NCBI GenBank assembly: GCA_027486895.1
Contig: JAIXOE010000011.1
Span: forward strand, 1-52,656
Source of the DNA: Sphingomonadales bacterium
GTDB taxonomy: Bacteria; Pseudomonadota; Alphaproteobacteria; Sphingomonadales; Sphingomonadaceae
DNA: 52,656 nucleotides
Reading direction: 5' to 3'
Below the pieces are notes generated by a model that did not search any database, was not told the DNA's origin, and saw only the letters and a list, made by a program, of their open reading frames with translations. The position numbers and the translations under genes were made by a program. This document shows positions 8,640-17,216 of this stretch, piece by piece. Within the stretch, counting starts at the first letter, position 1, and each line of letters starts with the position of its first letter.

Positions 8640-9885
8640 AAACAAGGGGTTGCGTCCCGAAACGCTGGCCGTCGCTTATGGCTATGACCCGGAAATGGGC
8701 ATGGGATCGGTAAAGCCACCGATTTTCATGACATCCACCTTTGTCTATCCAACGGCGCAGCATGCCAAGAACGTGCATGAGGCGTATTTTGACGGCACGG
8801 GGCCACTGGTTGGCGAAACCAACCACATATATTCGCGGTTGGGGCATCCAGGGTTGGACTTCCTCGAAAAGCGCCTCGCGGCAATCGATGGCGCCGAGGA
8901 AGCGGTTGCCTATTCCAGCGGCATGGCCGCGCATTCGAGCATTGCGCTTGCACATGTTCGCCCCGGCGACAGCGTGTTGCATGGCCGCCCGATCTATGGC
9001 GGGGTCGATATGCTCTACAACAGCATCATGCCGCAATTCGGATCGCATGCAACGGCCTATATTGACGGCACTGATGAAAACAATGTCCGCAAAGCGGCGG
9101 ATGAAGCGATGTCTAAGGGACCGCTTAAGCTCATTATCGCCGAGTCACCCGCCAACCCGACCGCAGCCTTGGTTGATCTCGATCTGATGGTACGGATTGC
9201 GGACGAAGTTGGTGCCAAGCAAGGACACCGACCGCTTGTGGTGGTCGACAACACCTTGCTCGGGCCATTTGCGCAGCGTCCCATCGAACATGGGGTCGAC
9301 CTGTGCATGACCTCGCTGACGAAATATTGCGGCGGACATAGTGATCTGCTCGCGGGCGGAATTACGGGTCGCAAGGAACTGATCGACCATCTGCGAATGC
9401 AGCGCACGACGTGGGGCAATCACCTTGATCCCTACACGTCGTGGCTGGTGCTGCGATCTTTGGAATCTGTGGCTGTCCGTACCGAGCGGGCGATGGAAAA
9501 TGCGCGCGGTGTTGCAGAATTTTTGCGTGATCATCCAAAGGTCGCGGGCGTGACCTATTTGGGTTTTCTTGAACAAGGCACACGCCCTCGTGCTGTCTAT
9601 GACCGGCAGTGCAAGGCAGCCGGTTCGACGTTCTCGTTCCACCTGCACGGCGGCGAGGCCGAGGCCTTCCGTATGCTTGATCGCTTAGAGCTCCTCAAGC
9701 TGGCTGTCAGTCTGGGCGGTTCCGAAACGCTTATTTGTCATTCGGCGAGCACAACGCATTATGCCGTTGCGCCCGAGCAGCGGCTGGCTGGCGGCATTAC
9801 CGACGGCACTATCCGGCTGTCTGTTGGACTTGAACATGTAGATGATTTGATCGGCGATTTGCGCCAAGCGCTAGAGGCAGTGTGA
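8626..9885 (+). CDS. PLP-dependent gamma-lyase/synthase of the Cys/Met metabolism family (substrate unknown)
   Basis: This 419-residue fold-type I PLP enzyme has its Schiff-base lysine at K233 (SLTKYCGGHSD). Y69 and R71 (IYSRLGHP) are the phosphate-contacting pair supplied by the neighbouring subunit, and Y124 (PIYGG) is the stacking/acid tyrosine. Two residues after Y124 it has glycine, not the cysteine that marks methionine gamma-lyase, so methionine is unlikely to be the main substrate. Enzymes of this family eliminate or replace a gamma-substituent of homoserine-type amino acids (O-acyl, S-alkyl or O-substituted). Its place between a Rieske N-demethylase and N-methyl amino acid dehydrogenases suggests a homoserine-derived, N-methylated substrate. 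ATG 8626 was preferred over GTG 8608; it overlaps the Rieske stop by 14 bases. Confidence 0.87.
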   Translation: MAKDKNKGLRPETLAVAYGYDPEMGMGSVKPPIFMTSTFVYPTAQHAKNVHEAYFDGTGPLVGETNHIYSRLGHPGLDFLEKRLAAIDGAEEAVAYSSGMAAHSSIALAHVRPGDSVLHGRPIYGGVDMLYNSIMPQFGSHATAYIDGTDENNVRKAADEAMSKGPLKLIIAESPANPTAALVDLDLMVRIADEVGAKQGHRPLVVVDNTLLGPFAQRPIEHGVDLCMTSLTKYCGGHSDLLAGGITGRKELIDHLRMQRTTWGNHLDPYTSWLVLRSLESVAVRTERAMENARGVAEFLRDHPKVAGVTYLGFLEQGTRPRAVYDRQCKAAGSTFSFHLHGGEAEAFRMLDRLELLKLAVSLGGSETLICHSASTTHYAVAPEQRLAGGITDGTIRLSVGLEHVDDLIGDLRQALEAV

Positions 9886-11348
9886 TGGAACTGAATTTTA
9901 CCGGAACCGATTTATGCGCGATAAACGGAACGCGTAGCGCGCCCGAAACGCATTATGATACTGTCGTTATTGGCGCTGGACCAAGCGGCGTGGCTGCGGC
10001 CATCGATGCGGCCACAGCCGGAGCAAAGGTGCTGCTGGTCGATGAAAATCCGGTCTCGGGCGCTGTGATGGGCAATGATGTTCCGCTCTATTTTGGCGGA
10101 CGGATGACATCGGCAACGCAAAATGCAGAGCGCATGCTTGAGGCGATATTCATGAGCATGCCCGCGCTAGAAACGGCAATGGACGCAGGGGTCGAGTTGC
10201 TACTCGGTACGACAGCATGGGGTGTTTACCGCAACGGTCCCGGCGTCGCCAGCCTGCCGCAGCAAGTTGTTGGCCTTGCCGATTCCGAACGCTCTTGGCT
10301 GGTTGGTTTTGATAAAATCATTCTCGCCACCGGCGCGCGGGATTTGGCGATGGCCTTTCCCGGATGGAACCAGCCAGGCGTTATGGGCGCGGCGGCACTT
10401 CAAATGCTGCTTACCCGTTACGAAGCATTTGCGGGACGGCGCATGTTGGTATTGGGGTCGCATGATCTCGCGCTCGAAACGGCGTTGCTTGCAAAGGACC
10501 GTGGCGTCGACGTTTTAGGCCTGATTGAAGTCCGCGACGCGCCGCAGGGACATTCCGATCTGGTCGCCAAGGTCGCGGCCGCTGGCATCATCATCCACTG
10601 CGGACAGACCATTACAGCGGCAAAAGGCGGCATTAACGGGGTCGAAAGCGCGACGCTCAAAACCGGAGAAGAGATCGCCTGTGATACCATCTGCGTCGCC
10701 ATCGGCCTGATCCCCTCAATCGAACTGGTTGATGCAATGCATGGGCCCCGCGCGCTCAGCGCAATGCGGGGCGGTTACATTCCGGCCGGTGAACCCACGG
10801 TGTCGGCTGTCGGCGATTGTGCAGGGCTTGCGGATAGTGGTTTCGACCATATCGCTTACCGGATGGACTGGATGCGCGCGCTGTCGTCAGTCAGCGCCGA
10901 TGACACGATCATCTGCCAGTGTGAAGAAGTCACGCGCGCCGATTTGATCGGTGTGCAGCCCCCCAATTATCTGTCGCGCCCGGCGCCAATGTGCGCCCGT
11001 TCGCTCGATACCCTGCTTGAGGACGGCCCGGCCAACCCGGACCAGATCAAGCGGCTGACACGCGCGGGCATGGGTGTGTGCCAAGGCCGCCGCTGCCGCG
11101 ATCAGGTGGCGATGTTGCTCGCGATTGAAGCAGACAAGCCATTCGGCTCAATCCCGCTCGCTAGCCACCGAGCGCCTGTTCGTCCGCTGCCGCTCAAGAT
11201 CCTCGCGGAATGGGATGAACCAGCAGAAATGGATGCGGCATGGGACGTCTGGTTCGGTATTCCGACCGCCTGGGTGCCGCACGAGGATATTGGCACCCCC
11301 TATCAGGATGAGCATCGCGAAATGCTTTACACAGGTATGTACAAATGA
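9885..11348 (+). CDS. FAD/NAD(P)-binding oxidoreductase with BFD-like [2Fe-2S] region (HcnB/OoxA-type alpha subunit)
   Basis: This 487-residue protein begins with a dinucleotide-binding motif (VVIGAGPSGVAAA, about residues 28-40) and a second one near the middle (LVLGSHDLALETA). A cysteine-rich segment follows, with CQC (CQCEEVTRADLI) and CQGRRC spaced as in bacterioferritin-associated-ferredoxin-like [2Fe-2S] domains. This layout is that of the A/alpha subunits of opine oxidases, hydrogen cyanide synthase HcnB and D-hydroxyproline dehydrogenase, which pair with a DAO-family beta subunit. That partner is the next gene, overlapped by 4 bases (ATGA at 11345). ATG 9885 overlaps the PLP gene stop by 1 base and has AGAGG upstream. 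It may oxidise an N-methyl or secondary amine, or feed electrons to the Rieske enzyme. Confidence 0.85.
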   Translation: MELNFTGTDLCAINGTRSAPETHYDTVVIGAGPSGVAAAIDAATAGAKVLLVDENPVSGAVMGNDVPLYFGGRMTSATQNAERMLEAIFMSMPALETAMDAGVELLLGTTAWGVYRNGPGVASLPQQVVGLADSERSWLVGFDKIILATGARDLAMAFPGWNQPGVMGAAALQMLLTRYEAFAGRRMLVLGSHDLALETALLAKDRGVDVLGLIEVRDAPQGHSDLVAKVAAAGIIIHCGQTITAAKGGINGVESATLKTGEEIACDTICVAIGLIPSIELVDAMHGPRALSAMRGGYIPAGEPTVSAVGDCAGLADSGFDHIAYRMDWMRALSSVSADDTIICQCEEVTRADLIGVQPPNYLSRPAPMCARSLDTLLEDGPANPDQIKRLTRAGMGVCQGRRCRDQVAMLLAIEADKPFGSIPLASHRAPVRPLPLKILAEWDEPAEMDAAWDVWFGIPTAWVPHEDIGTPYQDEHREMLYTGMYK

Positions 11349-12481
11349 GCGGGTCAGAAGTTGTCATCGTCGGCGGCGGCGTCACAGGCTTAAGCGCCGG
11401 TTGGTGGCTGGCACGGTCAGGCGTTAAGGTTACCGTACTCGATAAGTTTATCGTTGGCTGGGAAGCATCTGGACGTAATGGCGGGGGCGCATCGCATTAT
11501 GCCAGCCCCTTGTTCGATGAAGAACAAAGGATGTGGCCGCAAATGGACGAACTGCTCGGCTATCCTACCGAGCACCAGAAAGAACGCATCATCATCGCGA
11601 TGACCGAGCGGCAGTGGGAGCAATATCGTTTCGTTGCCGAACGGCATAAGCGCCTGAACCATGCGGTTGAGCTGCTTGATACTAAACAGGTCCTCGACGC
11701 GGTACCGCTGGCCAGTGAAAAAGCTTTCGGCGGGGTTCATTACAAATTCGGTGGCCATGCCAATCCGCAACGCACCACGCAAGCTTATGCCTGGGCGCTG
11801 CAGGATCTGGGTGGCACGATCGTTCAGCATAGCCCGGTCACCGGCTTTGAAACGGCTGGAGGAAAAGTGACGGCGGTCAAAACAGCAACCGCCACGTACG
11901 GCTGCGATAATGTCGTGGTCGCCGCTGGCCCACAAATTCCGCAACTAATGGCGCAGCTGGGTGTCAATGTGCCGCTCGCTGCTGCACGGGCCGAGATGAT
12001 CATCACTGAGCCTGCGCCGATGATGCCGCTAACTGGTGTTGACGGGCACAAGCTTTATGGCCGCCAAACGATGCGCGGCAATCTGGCGTATGGCGGCGGC
12101 CCACATGAATGGCTTGATATGGACGCAGATGGTCCCGCCGCGCGACCATCCACGCCGCTGGCCCGTAACCTTGCGAAGCGATTGGCGGAAATGCTGCCAA
12201 AGGCCGCGCATCTGAATGTTATTCGCAGTTGGGCTGGGATCATCGAAAACTCCCCCGACGGCCGTCCAATCATCGACCGCCTCACCAGCCCCGACAATGT
12301 CGTGGTCGCGTCAATGTCGAGCGTCGGTTTTGGTTTATCACCCGCGTCGGGCCACGCGATCCGCGATTTGGTGATAGATGGCAAATGCTCGTTCGCGGAT
12401 ATCGATATTCTCAAACTATCGCGTTTCGATAATCTTGAGGCCGATTGGCGCGAAAAGCGCGGGTGGATGCCGATTTCATGA
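11345..12481 (+). CDS. DAO-family FAD-dependent oxidoreductase (HcnC/OoxB/DadA-like beta subunit)
   Basis: This 378-residue flavoprotein starts with the FAD-binding motif VVIVGGGVTGLSAGWWLA and continues with the glycine-rich EASGRNGGG segment. Near the C-terminus it has RSWAGIIENSPDGRPIID, the standard second FAD contact of the D-amino-acid-oxidase/sarcosine-oxidase superfamily. It is the likely catalytic beta subunit partnering the 9885-11348 product, as in opine oxidase or D-hydroxyproline dehydrogenase. Expected chemistry is oxidation of a secondary or tertiary amine C-N bond. Here that could be removal of an N-methyl group as formaldehyde. No covalent-flavin histidine motif like that of SoxB is visible. 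The stop overlaps soxB (ATGA). Confidence 0.85.
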   Translation: MSGSEVVIVGGGVTGLSAGWWLARSGVKVTVLDKFIVGWEASGRNGGGASHYASPLFDEEQRMWPQMDELLGYPTEHQKERIIIAMTERQWEQYRFVAERHKRLNHAVELLDTKQVLDAVPLASEKAFGGVHYKFGGHANPQRTTQAYAWALQDLGGTIVQHSPVTGFETAGGKVTAVKTATATYGCDNVVVAAGPQIPQLMAQLGVNVPLAAARAEMIITEPAPMMPLTGVDGHKLYGRQTMRGNLAYGGGPHEWLDMDADGPAARPSTPLARNLAKRLAEMLPKAAHLNVIRSWAGIIENSPDGRPIIDRLTSPDNVVVASMSSVGFGLSPASGHAIRDLVIDGKCSFADIDILKLSRFDNLEADWREKRGWMPIS

Positions 12482-13734
12482 GCCGATATTCGGCTTTCGG
12501 ATTGCTGCGCGGTGCCTTTAACGGGCAAAAGCATTGGCAGCCTGCGTGGCGCGATCCGGAGCCTAAGACGCATTATGATATCATCATCATCGGCGGCGGC
12601 GGGCATGGGCTGGCGACGGCCTATTATCTTGCCAAAGTCCACGGTCTGAAAAACATCGCGGTGCTGGAAAAAGGCTGGATCGGCGGCGGCAATACCGGGC
12701 GCAACACAACAATTGTCCGGTCAAATTATCGGCTAAAGCCATTGCACGACCTGTTTGAATTCGGCCTGAAGATGTGGGAGCATCTCAGCGACGAGTTGAA
12801 TTACAATGTGATGTTCTCCCCTCGCGGCGCGATGTTTCTAGGTCACAGCGACGCCGATATGACCAAGCTTGCAGAACGCGGCGACGCGATGCGGTGCGAC
12901 GGGATCGATGCCGATTTGATGACTCGCGACGAAGTTGCAAAGCTTGAACCGTTGCTCGACATGTCACGCAGCGCGCGCTTCCCGATTGAGGGAGGCTTGA
13001 TTCAGCGGCGCGGCGGAACCGCCCGCCATGATGCCGTCGCCTGGGGCTATGCGCGCGGAGCCGACAGCCTTGGCGTGGACATCATCCAGAAGTGTGAAGT
13101 CACAGGCTTTATCCGTGATGGCGATGCGGTGGTAGGCGTCGAAACCACGCGCGGGCGGATCAACGCTGGCCGCGTTGGCATTTGCGTTGCGGGCAATAGC
13201 GGCCATGTTGCCGGGCTGGCGGGGATCAAGCTACCGGTGGAATCCCAAACGCTGCAGGCGATGGTCACCGAAGGCGTAAAGCCGATGCTGAACAGCGTCA
13301 TCATGTCACAATCACTGCATTGCTATATCAGCCAATCGGACAAGGGCGGCATCGTCTTCGGCGGTGACCCTGACAATTGGCCAAGCTATGCGCAGCGCGG
13401 CAACCCGATGGTGATGGAGCATGCAGTGGCACAGGGCCTTGCGCTCGTACCTGCGTTATCACGCTTGCGTATGGTTCGGACGTGGTCGGGCGTGACCGAC
13501 ATGAGCTTTGACGGCGCGCCGATTATTGGCGAAACGCCCGTTGAGAACCTCTTTCTGAACGGCGGCTGGTGCTATGGCGGGTTCAAGGCGACACCTGCAT
13601 CTGGCTGGACCTATGCGCACACGCTGGCAACCGGCAAGCCGCATGCGCTGAACGCGCCGTTCGCACTCGACCGTTTTGAACGCGGCGCGACAATTGATGA
13701 AACAGGGACCGGCCCGATGCCGAATAGCCGCTAA
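12478..13734 (+). CDS. soxB: Sarcosine oxidase, beta subunit (first copy)
   Basis: This 418-residue subunit of heterotetrameric sarcosine oxidase starts with YDIIIIGGGGHGLATAYYLA (FAD binding, about residues 33-52) and has GWIGGGNTGRNTTIVRSNY. H184 in RRGGTARHD is at the position where FMN is covalently attached in characterised SoxB. The C-terminal motif GGWCYGGFKATPASGW is also typical. The enzyme oxidises sarcosine or a similar N-methyl amino acid, giving glycine, H2O2 and 5,10-methylene-THF or formaldehyde. The start at 12478 overlaps the preceding gene by 4 bases. An upstream in-frame start would overlap it further and lacks support. It is followed by soxD, soxA and soxG in the canonical order. 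Confidence 0.93.
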   Translation: MSRYSAFGLLRGAFNGQKHWQPAWRDPEPKTHYDIIIIGGGGHGLATAYYLAKVHGLKNIAVLEKGWIGGGNTGRNTTIVRSNYRLKPLHDLFEFGLKMWEHLSDELNYNVMFSPRGAMFLGHSDADMTKLAERGDAMRCDGIDADLMTRDEVAKLEPLLDMSRSARFPIEGGLIQRRGGTARHDAVAWGYARGADSLGVDIIQKCEVTGFIRDGDAVVGVETTRGRINAGRVGICVAGNSGHVAGLAGIKLPVESQTLQAMVTEGVKPMLNSVIMSQSLHCYISQSDKGGIVFGGDPDNWPSYAQRGNPMVMEHAVAQGLALVPALSRLRMVRTWSGVTDMSFDGAPIIGETPVENLFLNGGWCYGGFKATPASGWTYAHTLATGKPHALNAPFALDRFERGATIDETGTGPMPNSR

Positions 13735-13997
13735 TGATGCAGATAACTTGCCCCCATTGCGGCCCGCGCGCGCAGGCTGAATTTGTCTATGAACGCACTG
13801 TCGATTCTGTGGTGGCGCTTGATGCGTCACCCGAAGATGCAATGCGCACGCTCTTCACCCGCGATAATCCACGCGGTGTTGATGACGAAATCTGGCGTCA
13901 TACTTATGGCTGCCGCGCGTGGATGGTCGTTACCCGTCACCGCGTTACCAACGAAATCAGCGCAATCCGCGCGGTTGGGCCGGAGGTGCTGCCATGA
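13734..13997 (+). CDS. soxD: Sarcosine oxidase, delta subunit (first copy)
   Basis: This 87-residue zinc-binding subunit has CPHCG near the N-terminus (C6, C9) and a later H/C pair in WRHTYGCRAW, matching the zinc site of SoxD. DNPRG ... EIWRH is the usual core. The start is the ATG at 13734, sharing one base with the soxB stop; a second ATG follows at once at 13737, and either is possible. The stop overlaps soxA by 4 bases. It is needed for assembly of the SoxBDAG complex rather than catalysis. Confidence 0.92.
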   Translation: MMQITCPHCGPRAQAEFVYERTVDSVVALDASPEDAMRTLFTRDNPRGVDDEIWRHTYGCRAWMVVTRHRVTNEISAIRAVGPEVLP

Positions 13998-16732
13998 TCA
14001 ACTTCAGCTTCGACGGTAAAAACTATACGGCGCAAAAAGGCGACACACTCGCCGCTGCGCTCTTGCGAAATGGCATTGGCCTGGTTGGCCGCAGTTTCAA
14101 ATATCATCGCCCACGCGGGATCATGACCGCGGGTGTCGAGGAACCCAACGCACTTGTCACCATCGGTGAAGGTGGGCGAACTGAACCAAATACCCGCGCC
14201 ACTGATGTGTTCGTGTACGAAGGACTGGTCGCCAAAAGCCAGAACCGATGGCCGAACCTGTCATTCGATATCGGCGCTGTATTTGGCTTGGCCGCCCCGG
14301 TCATATCGGCCGGTTTCTACTACAAGACCTTTTTCGGCTCCGCCAAACGATGGATGTTCTACGAACATTTCATCCGCAGAGCGGCGGGTCTCGGCAATGC
14401 GCCGACAGAAACAGACCCAGACCGTTTTAGCCAACGTGCAGCCTTTTGCGATGTGCTCGTGGTCGGCGCGGGACCAGCAGGCCTTTCCGCCGCTCTTGAA
14501 GCGGTCGAAGCAGGCAAGCGCGTCATCCTCGTTGAACAGGACAATATCCTAGGCTCATCGCTAATCCGAGATCCACAGGAACTCGATGGTGCATGGGTGG
14601 AAGCGACCGCCGAACGCATCCGCGCCGCTGGAGGACGCATCCTCACACGCACCACCGCGTCTGGATATTGGGAGCATGATCTGGTCACGCTAACGCAGCG
14701 CATAGCAGAACCTGGTCAAATCCCTTTGCAAGGCGTTGCACAGCGACTGTGGCATATTCGGGCCGCTAAAGTGATACTTGCCACCGGCAGCATTGAACGC
14801 CCGATGGCCTTTGCGCACAATGATCGCCCGGGCGTGATGCTATCGCAAGCCGTGCGGACTTATGTGCATCGCTTTGGCGTGGTTCCGGGCAAACGCGTTG
14901 TGATCGCAACCAACAATGATGACGCATACAAAACTGCGCACGCGCTACAAGCGGCTGGGGCCGAGGTCGTTGCCATCCTCGATGCGCGGCCAGCACCGGC
15001 GGGAGCCGACAGCGGCTTGCCAGTCCACAACAATGCCGTTCCGCTTTCGACCGAAGGCGCGCGCCATTGCCTGAAAAGCGTGACCGCGCTTGTCGATGGC
15101 CAAGCGCAAAGCTGGCATGCTGATTTGCTCGCGGTGTCCGGTGGCTTCACGCCTGTCGTTCACCTTCACATGCAGGCAGGAGGCACGCTCGACTGGAACG
15201 ATGCCGCTCAAGCCTTTGTCCCCGCAATATCGCGTCAGAATGTAACGACAATCGGCGGTGCAGCAGATCCAAAGCCCGTGTTTAAAATGGTGCCTGTTTC
15301 CAAGCCCAAGAAAAGCTTCATCGATTTTCAGAATGATGTGACGCTGTCGGATGTCGACCTGGCGTGGGCCGAGGGCTATCGCTCTGTCGAGCATCTCAAG
15401 CGCTACACCACGCTTGGCATGGCAACCGATCAGGGCAAGCTGAGCAATATGGCGGCCCTCGGGCGCTTGGCCGAGAAGCAAGGCGTGGCCATTCACGAAG
15501 CTGGGCTAACCACATTCCGGCCGCCTTACACACCAGTTACGATGGGCCTTCTCGCTGGCGCTGGTGCGAAAGATGCTGGCGCGCATGTCCGCCGCCTTGC
15601 TTTGTACGATGTGCACGCGGCGAAGAACCCGATTTGGCAGCCATTAGGTTATTGGTTCCGTCCCCGCGCTTATCCGGCGGGCAGCGAAACACTGGCGCAA
15701 GCGGCGCTGCGTGAAGCAAAGGCCGTGCGGTCGACTGTCGGGATGACCGATGTTTCCACGCTCGCCAAGTTCGAAGTGAGCGGCCCGGACGCTGCCGCAT
15801 TTCTTGAGATCATCTGCGCAACTACGGTGAATAAACTTGCCGTCGGGCGCGGGCGATACACGTTCATGCTGCGTGAAGACGGCTTTGTGTTCGACGACGG
15901 AACCGTCTGGCGGTTGGAAGAGAACCGCTATCTGTTGACCAGTTCAACCGGTGGCGCGGACCGGATGGCGACGCATATCTCATATGTCCGCCAATATCTC
16001 TGTCCGCATTTGCGCGTGTCCGCCGTCAATGTGCAGGAGCATTATGCCGGGATTGCTGTCGCCGGGCCAAAGGCCAAGGTGGCGCTATCTGCATTGATCG
16101 GCGAGGAGCCTCCGCGCCATATGTCAACTGTTCCAGCGGTCATTGCGGGCGTCCCGGTTATCATTCTGGCCGCCAGCTACAGCGGGGAACGTGCTTTCGA
16201 AATCTATGTCGAAGCAAGCCACGCAGGAGCCGTTTGGGCAGCGTGCGAGACCGAGGTGATGGAGCAAGATGGCGCATTATACGGCCTTGAAGCCATGGAA
16301 TTTCTGCGCATTGAAAAGGGCCATCTGGTCGTCGGCGGTGAAGTTGATGGGCGGATGACCCCGCACGATCTTGCGCTCGACAAGATGCTCAATAAGACGG
16401 GCGGCTATGTCGGGGCTTCCGGCCTGTCACGCCCTGCCTTGTCTGAAACCGGACGGCGGCAATTGGTTGGTCTTGAAGCCATTGACGGGAACAATATTCC
16501 CGAAGGTGCAATGCTGGTCACACACGAAGGTGTGTCGCCTCAGGGCCATGTCAGCGCCGCTGCGTTTCGAATCATTGAAGGCGGGTCGATTGCGCTTGGC
16601 CAATTGACCGACGGCTTTGCGCGCCACGGCGAAGAGCTGATCGCAACCTCGCCAACGCGCGGTCAAAAGGCGCGGGTCCGCGTTGTGGCACCGCATTTCT
16701 ATGACACGGCTGGGGAGCGCTATCGTGACTGA
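13994..16732 (+). CDS. soxA: Sarcosine oxidase, alpha subunit (first copy)
   Basis: This 912-residue alpha subunit begins with a ferredoxin-fold domain lacking cluster cysteines (FDGKNYTAQKGDTLAAALLR, then FKYHRPRGIM). It then has an NAD-binding flavoprotein-like domain (VLVVGAGPAGLSAALEAVEA, about residues 155-175) and a GcvT-like aminomethyltransferase domain in the last 350 residues (AKFEVSGPDAAAFLE, YAGIAVAGPKAKV, FLRIEKGHLVVGGEVDG). The GcvT-type domain binds tetrahydrofolate and takes up the one-carbon unit. ATG 13994 overlaps the soxD stop. It is about 40 residues shorter than the second copy at 21784-24645, mainly at the N-terminus and between domains. Confidence 0.95.
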   Translation: MINFSFDGKNYTAQKGDTLAAALLRNGIGLVGRSFKYHRPRGIMTAGVEEPNALVTIGEGGRTEPNTRATDVFVYEGLVAKSQNRWPNLSFDIGAVFGLAAPVISAGFYYKTFFGSAKRWMFYEHFIRRAAGLGNAPTETDPDRFSQRAAFCDVLVVGAGPAGLSAALEAVEAGKRVILVEQDNILGSSLIRDPQELDGAWVEATAERIRAAGGRILTRTTASGYWEHDLVTLTQRIAEPGQIPLQGVAQRLWHIRAAKVILATGSIERPMAFAHNDRPGVMLSQAVRTYVHRFGVVPGKRVVIATNNDDAYKTAHALQAAGAEVVAILDARPAPAGADSGLPVHNNAVPLSTEGARHCLKSVTALVDGQAQSWHADLLAVSGGFTPVVHLHMQAGGTLDWNDAAQAFVPAISRQNVTTIGGAADPKPVFKMVPVSKPKKSFIDFQNDVTLSDVDLAWAEGYRSVEHLKRYTTLGMATDQGKLSNMAALGRLAEKQGVAIHEAGLTTFRPPYTPVTMGLLAGAGAKDAGAHVRRLALYDVHAAKNPIWQPLGYWFRPRAYPAGSETLAQAALREAKAVRSTVGMTDVSTLAKFEVSGPDAAAFLEIICATTVNKLAVGRGRYTFMLREDGFVFDDGTVWRLEENRYLLTSSTGGADRMATHISYVRQYLCPHLRVSAVNVQEHYAGIAVAGPKAKVALSALIGEEPPRHMSTVPAVIAGVPVIILAASYSGERAFEIYVEASHAGAVWAACETEVMEQDGALYGLEAMEFLRIEKGHLVVGGEVDGRMTPHDLALDKMLNKTGGYVGASGLSRPALSETGRRQLVGLEAIDGNNIPEGAMLVTHEGVSPQGHVSAAAFRIIEGGSIALGQLTDGFARHGEELIATSPTRGQKARVRVVAPHFYDTAGERYRD

Positions 16733-17216
16733 TGTAACAATCACATTACTACCCGCCTCACCGCTCCATGCTCTGGAGATATGGAGCAATCCGGCGTCTG
16801 TTGCCAAAAGGTTCAAGGCGGCATGCGGCTTTGCGCTGCCGGCAACGGGCTGTTCTGACGGCAACGACAAACTCCGCGTGATCCGCTATGAACCTACCGT
16901 CTGGCTGGTCGAGGGCGACGCATCGGCACTATCCGGAATATTGTGGGATGACGGTGCATTGACGGCTATCGGCGGCGGTATCGTTCGCATCCGCCTGTCA
17001 GGCGATGGCTGGCGCACGCTCCTGATGGAAGGCGGCGTTTTCGATGCGGAAAGCCCCAGTTTCGCTGCTGGTTGCAGCGCCGCAACAATCATCGATCACG
17101 TCAATGTCCGCCTACATGTCGTGGATGATGACATCTGCGACGCCTATGTTCCGCTAAGCTATAGCGAAGCGATCATCCATTTTTGGAAAACCGCAGCGCT
17201 TAGTTTGGCGCTTTAG
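16725..17216 (+). CDS. soxG: Sarcosine oxidase, gamma subunit (first copy)
   Basis: This 163-residue protein is in the usual SoxG position, with weak but recognisable similarity to the gamma-subunit family (WLVEGDASAL, IVRIRLSGDGWRTLLMEGGVFD, HVNVRLHVVDDD). The best start is GTG at 16725 (TDVTITLLPAS), which overlaps soxA by 8 bases and has the ribosome-binding site GGGGAG at 16712-16717. An ATG further upstream would overlap soxA much more. It closes the first operon. Its last 17 bases overlap the 3' end of the opposing hydrolase gene, leaving no terminator between the two convergent operons. Confidence 0.85.
   Translation: MTDVTITLLPASPLHALEIWSNPASVAKRFKAACGFALPATGCSDGNDKLRVIRYEPTVWLVEGDASALSGILWDDGALTAIGGGIVRIRLSGDGWRTLLMEGGVFDAESPSFAAGCSAATIIDHVNVRLHVVDDDICDAYVPLSYSEAIIHFWKTAALSLAL

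Noticed and set aside
8626-9885. Calling the PLP enzyme methionine gamma-lyase
   Set aside because: The specificity cysteine after the active-site tyrosine is glycine, and the genomic context is not sulfur metabolism.
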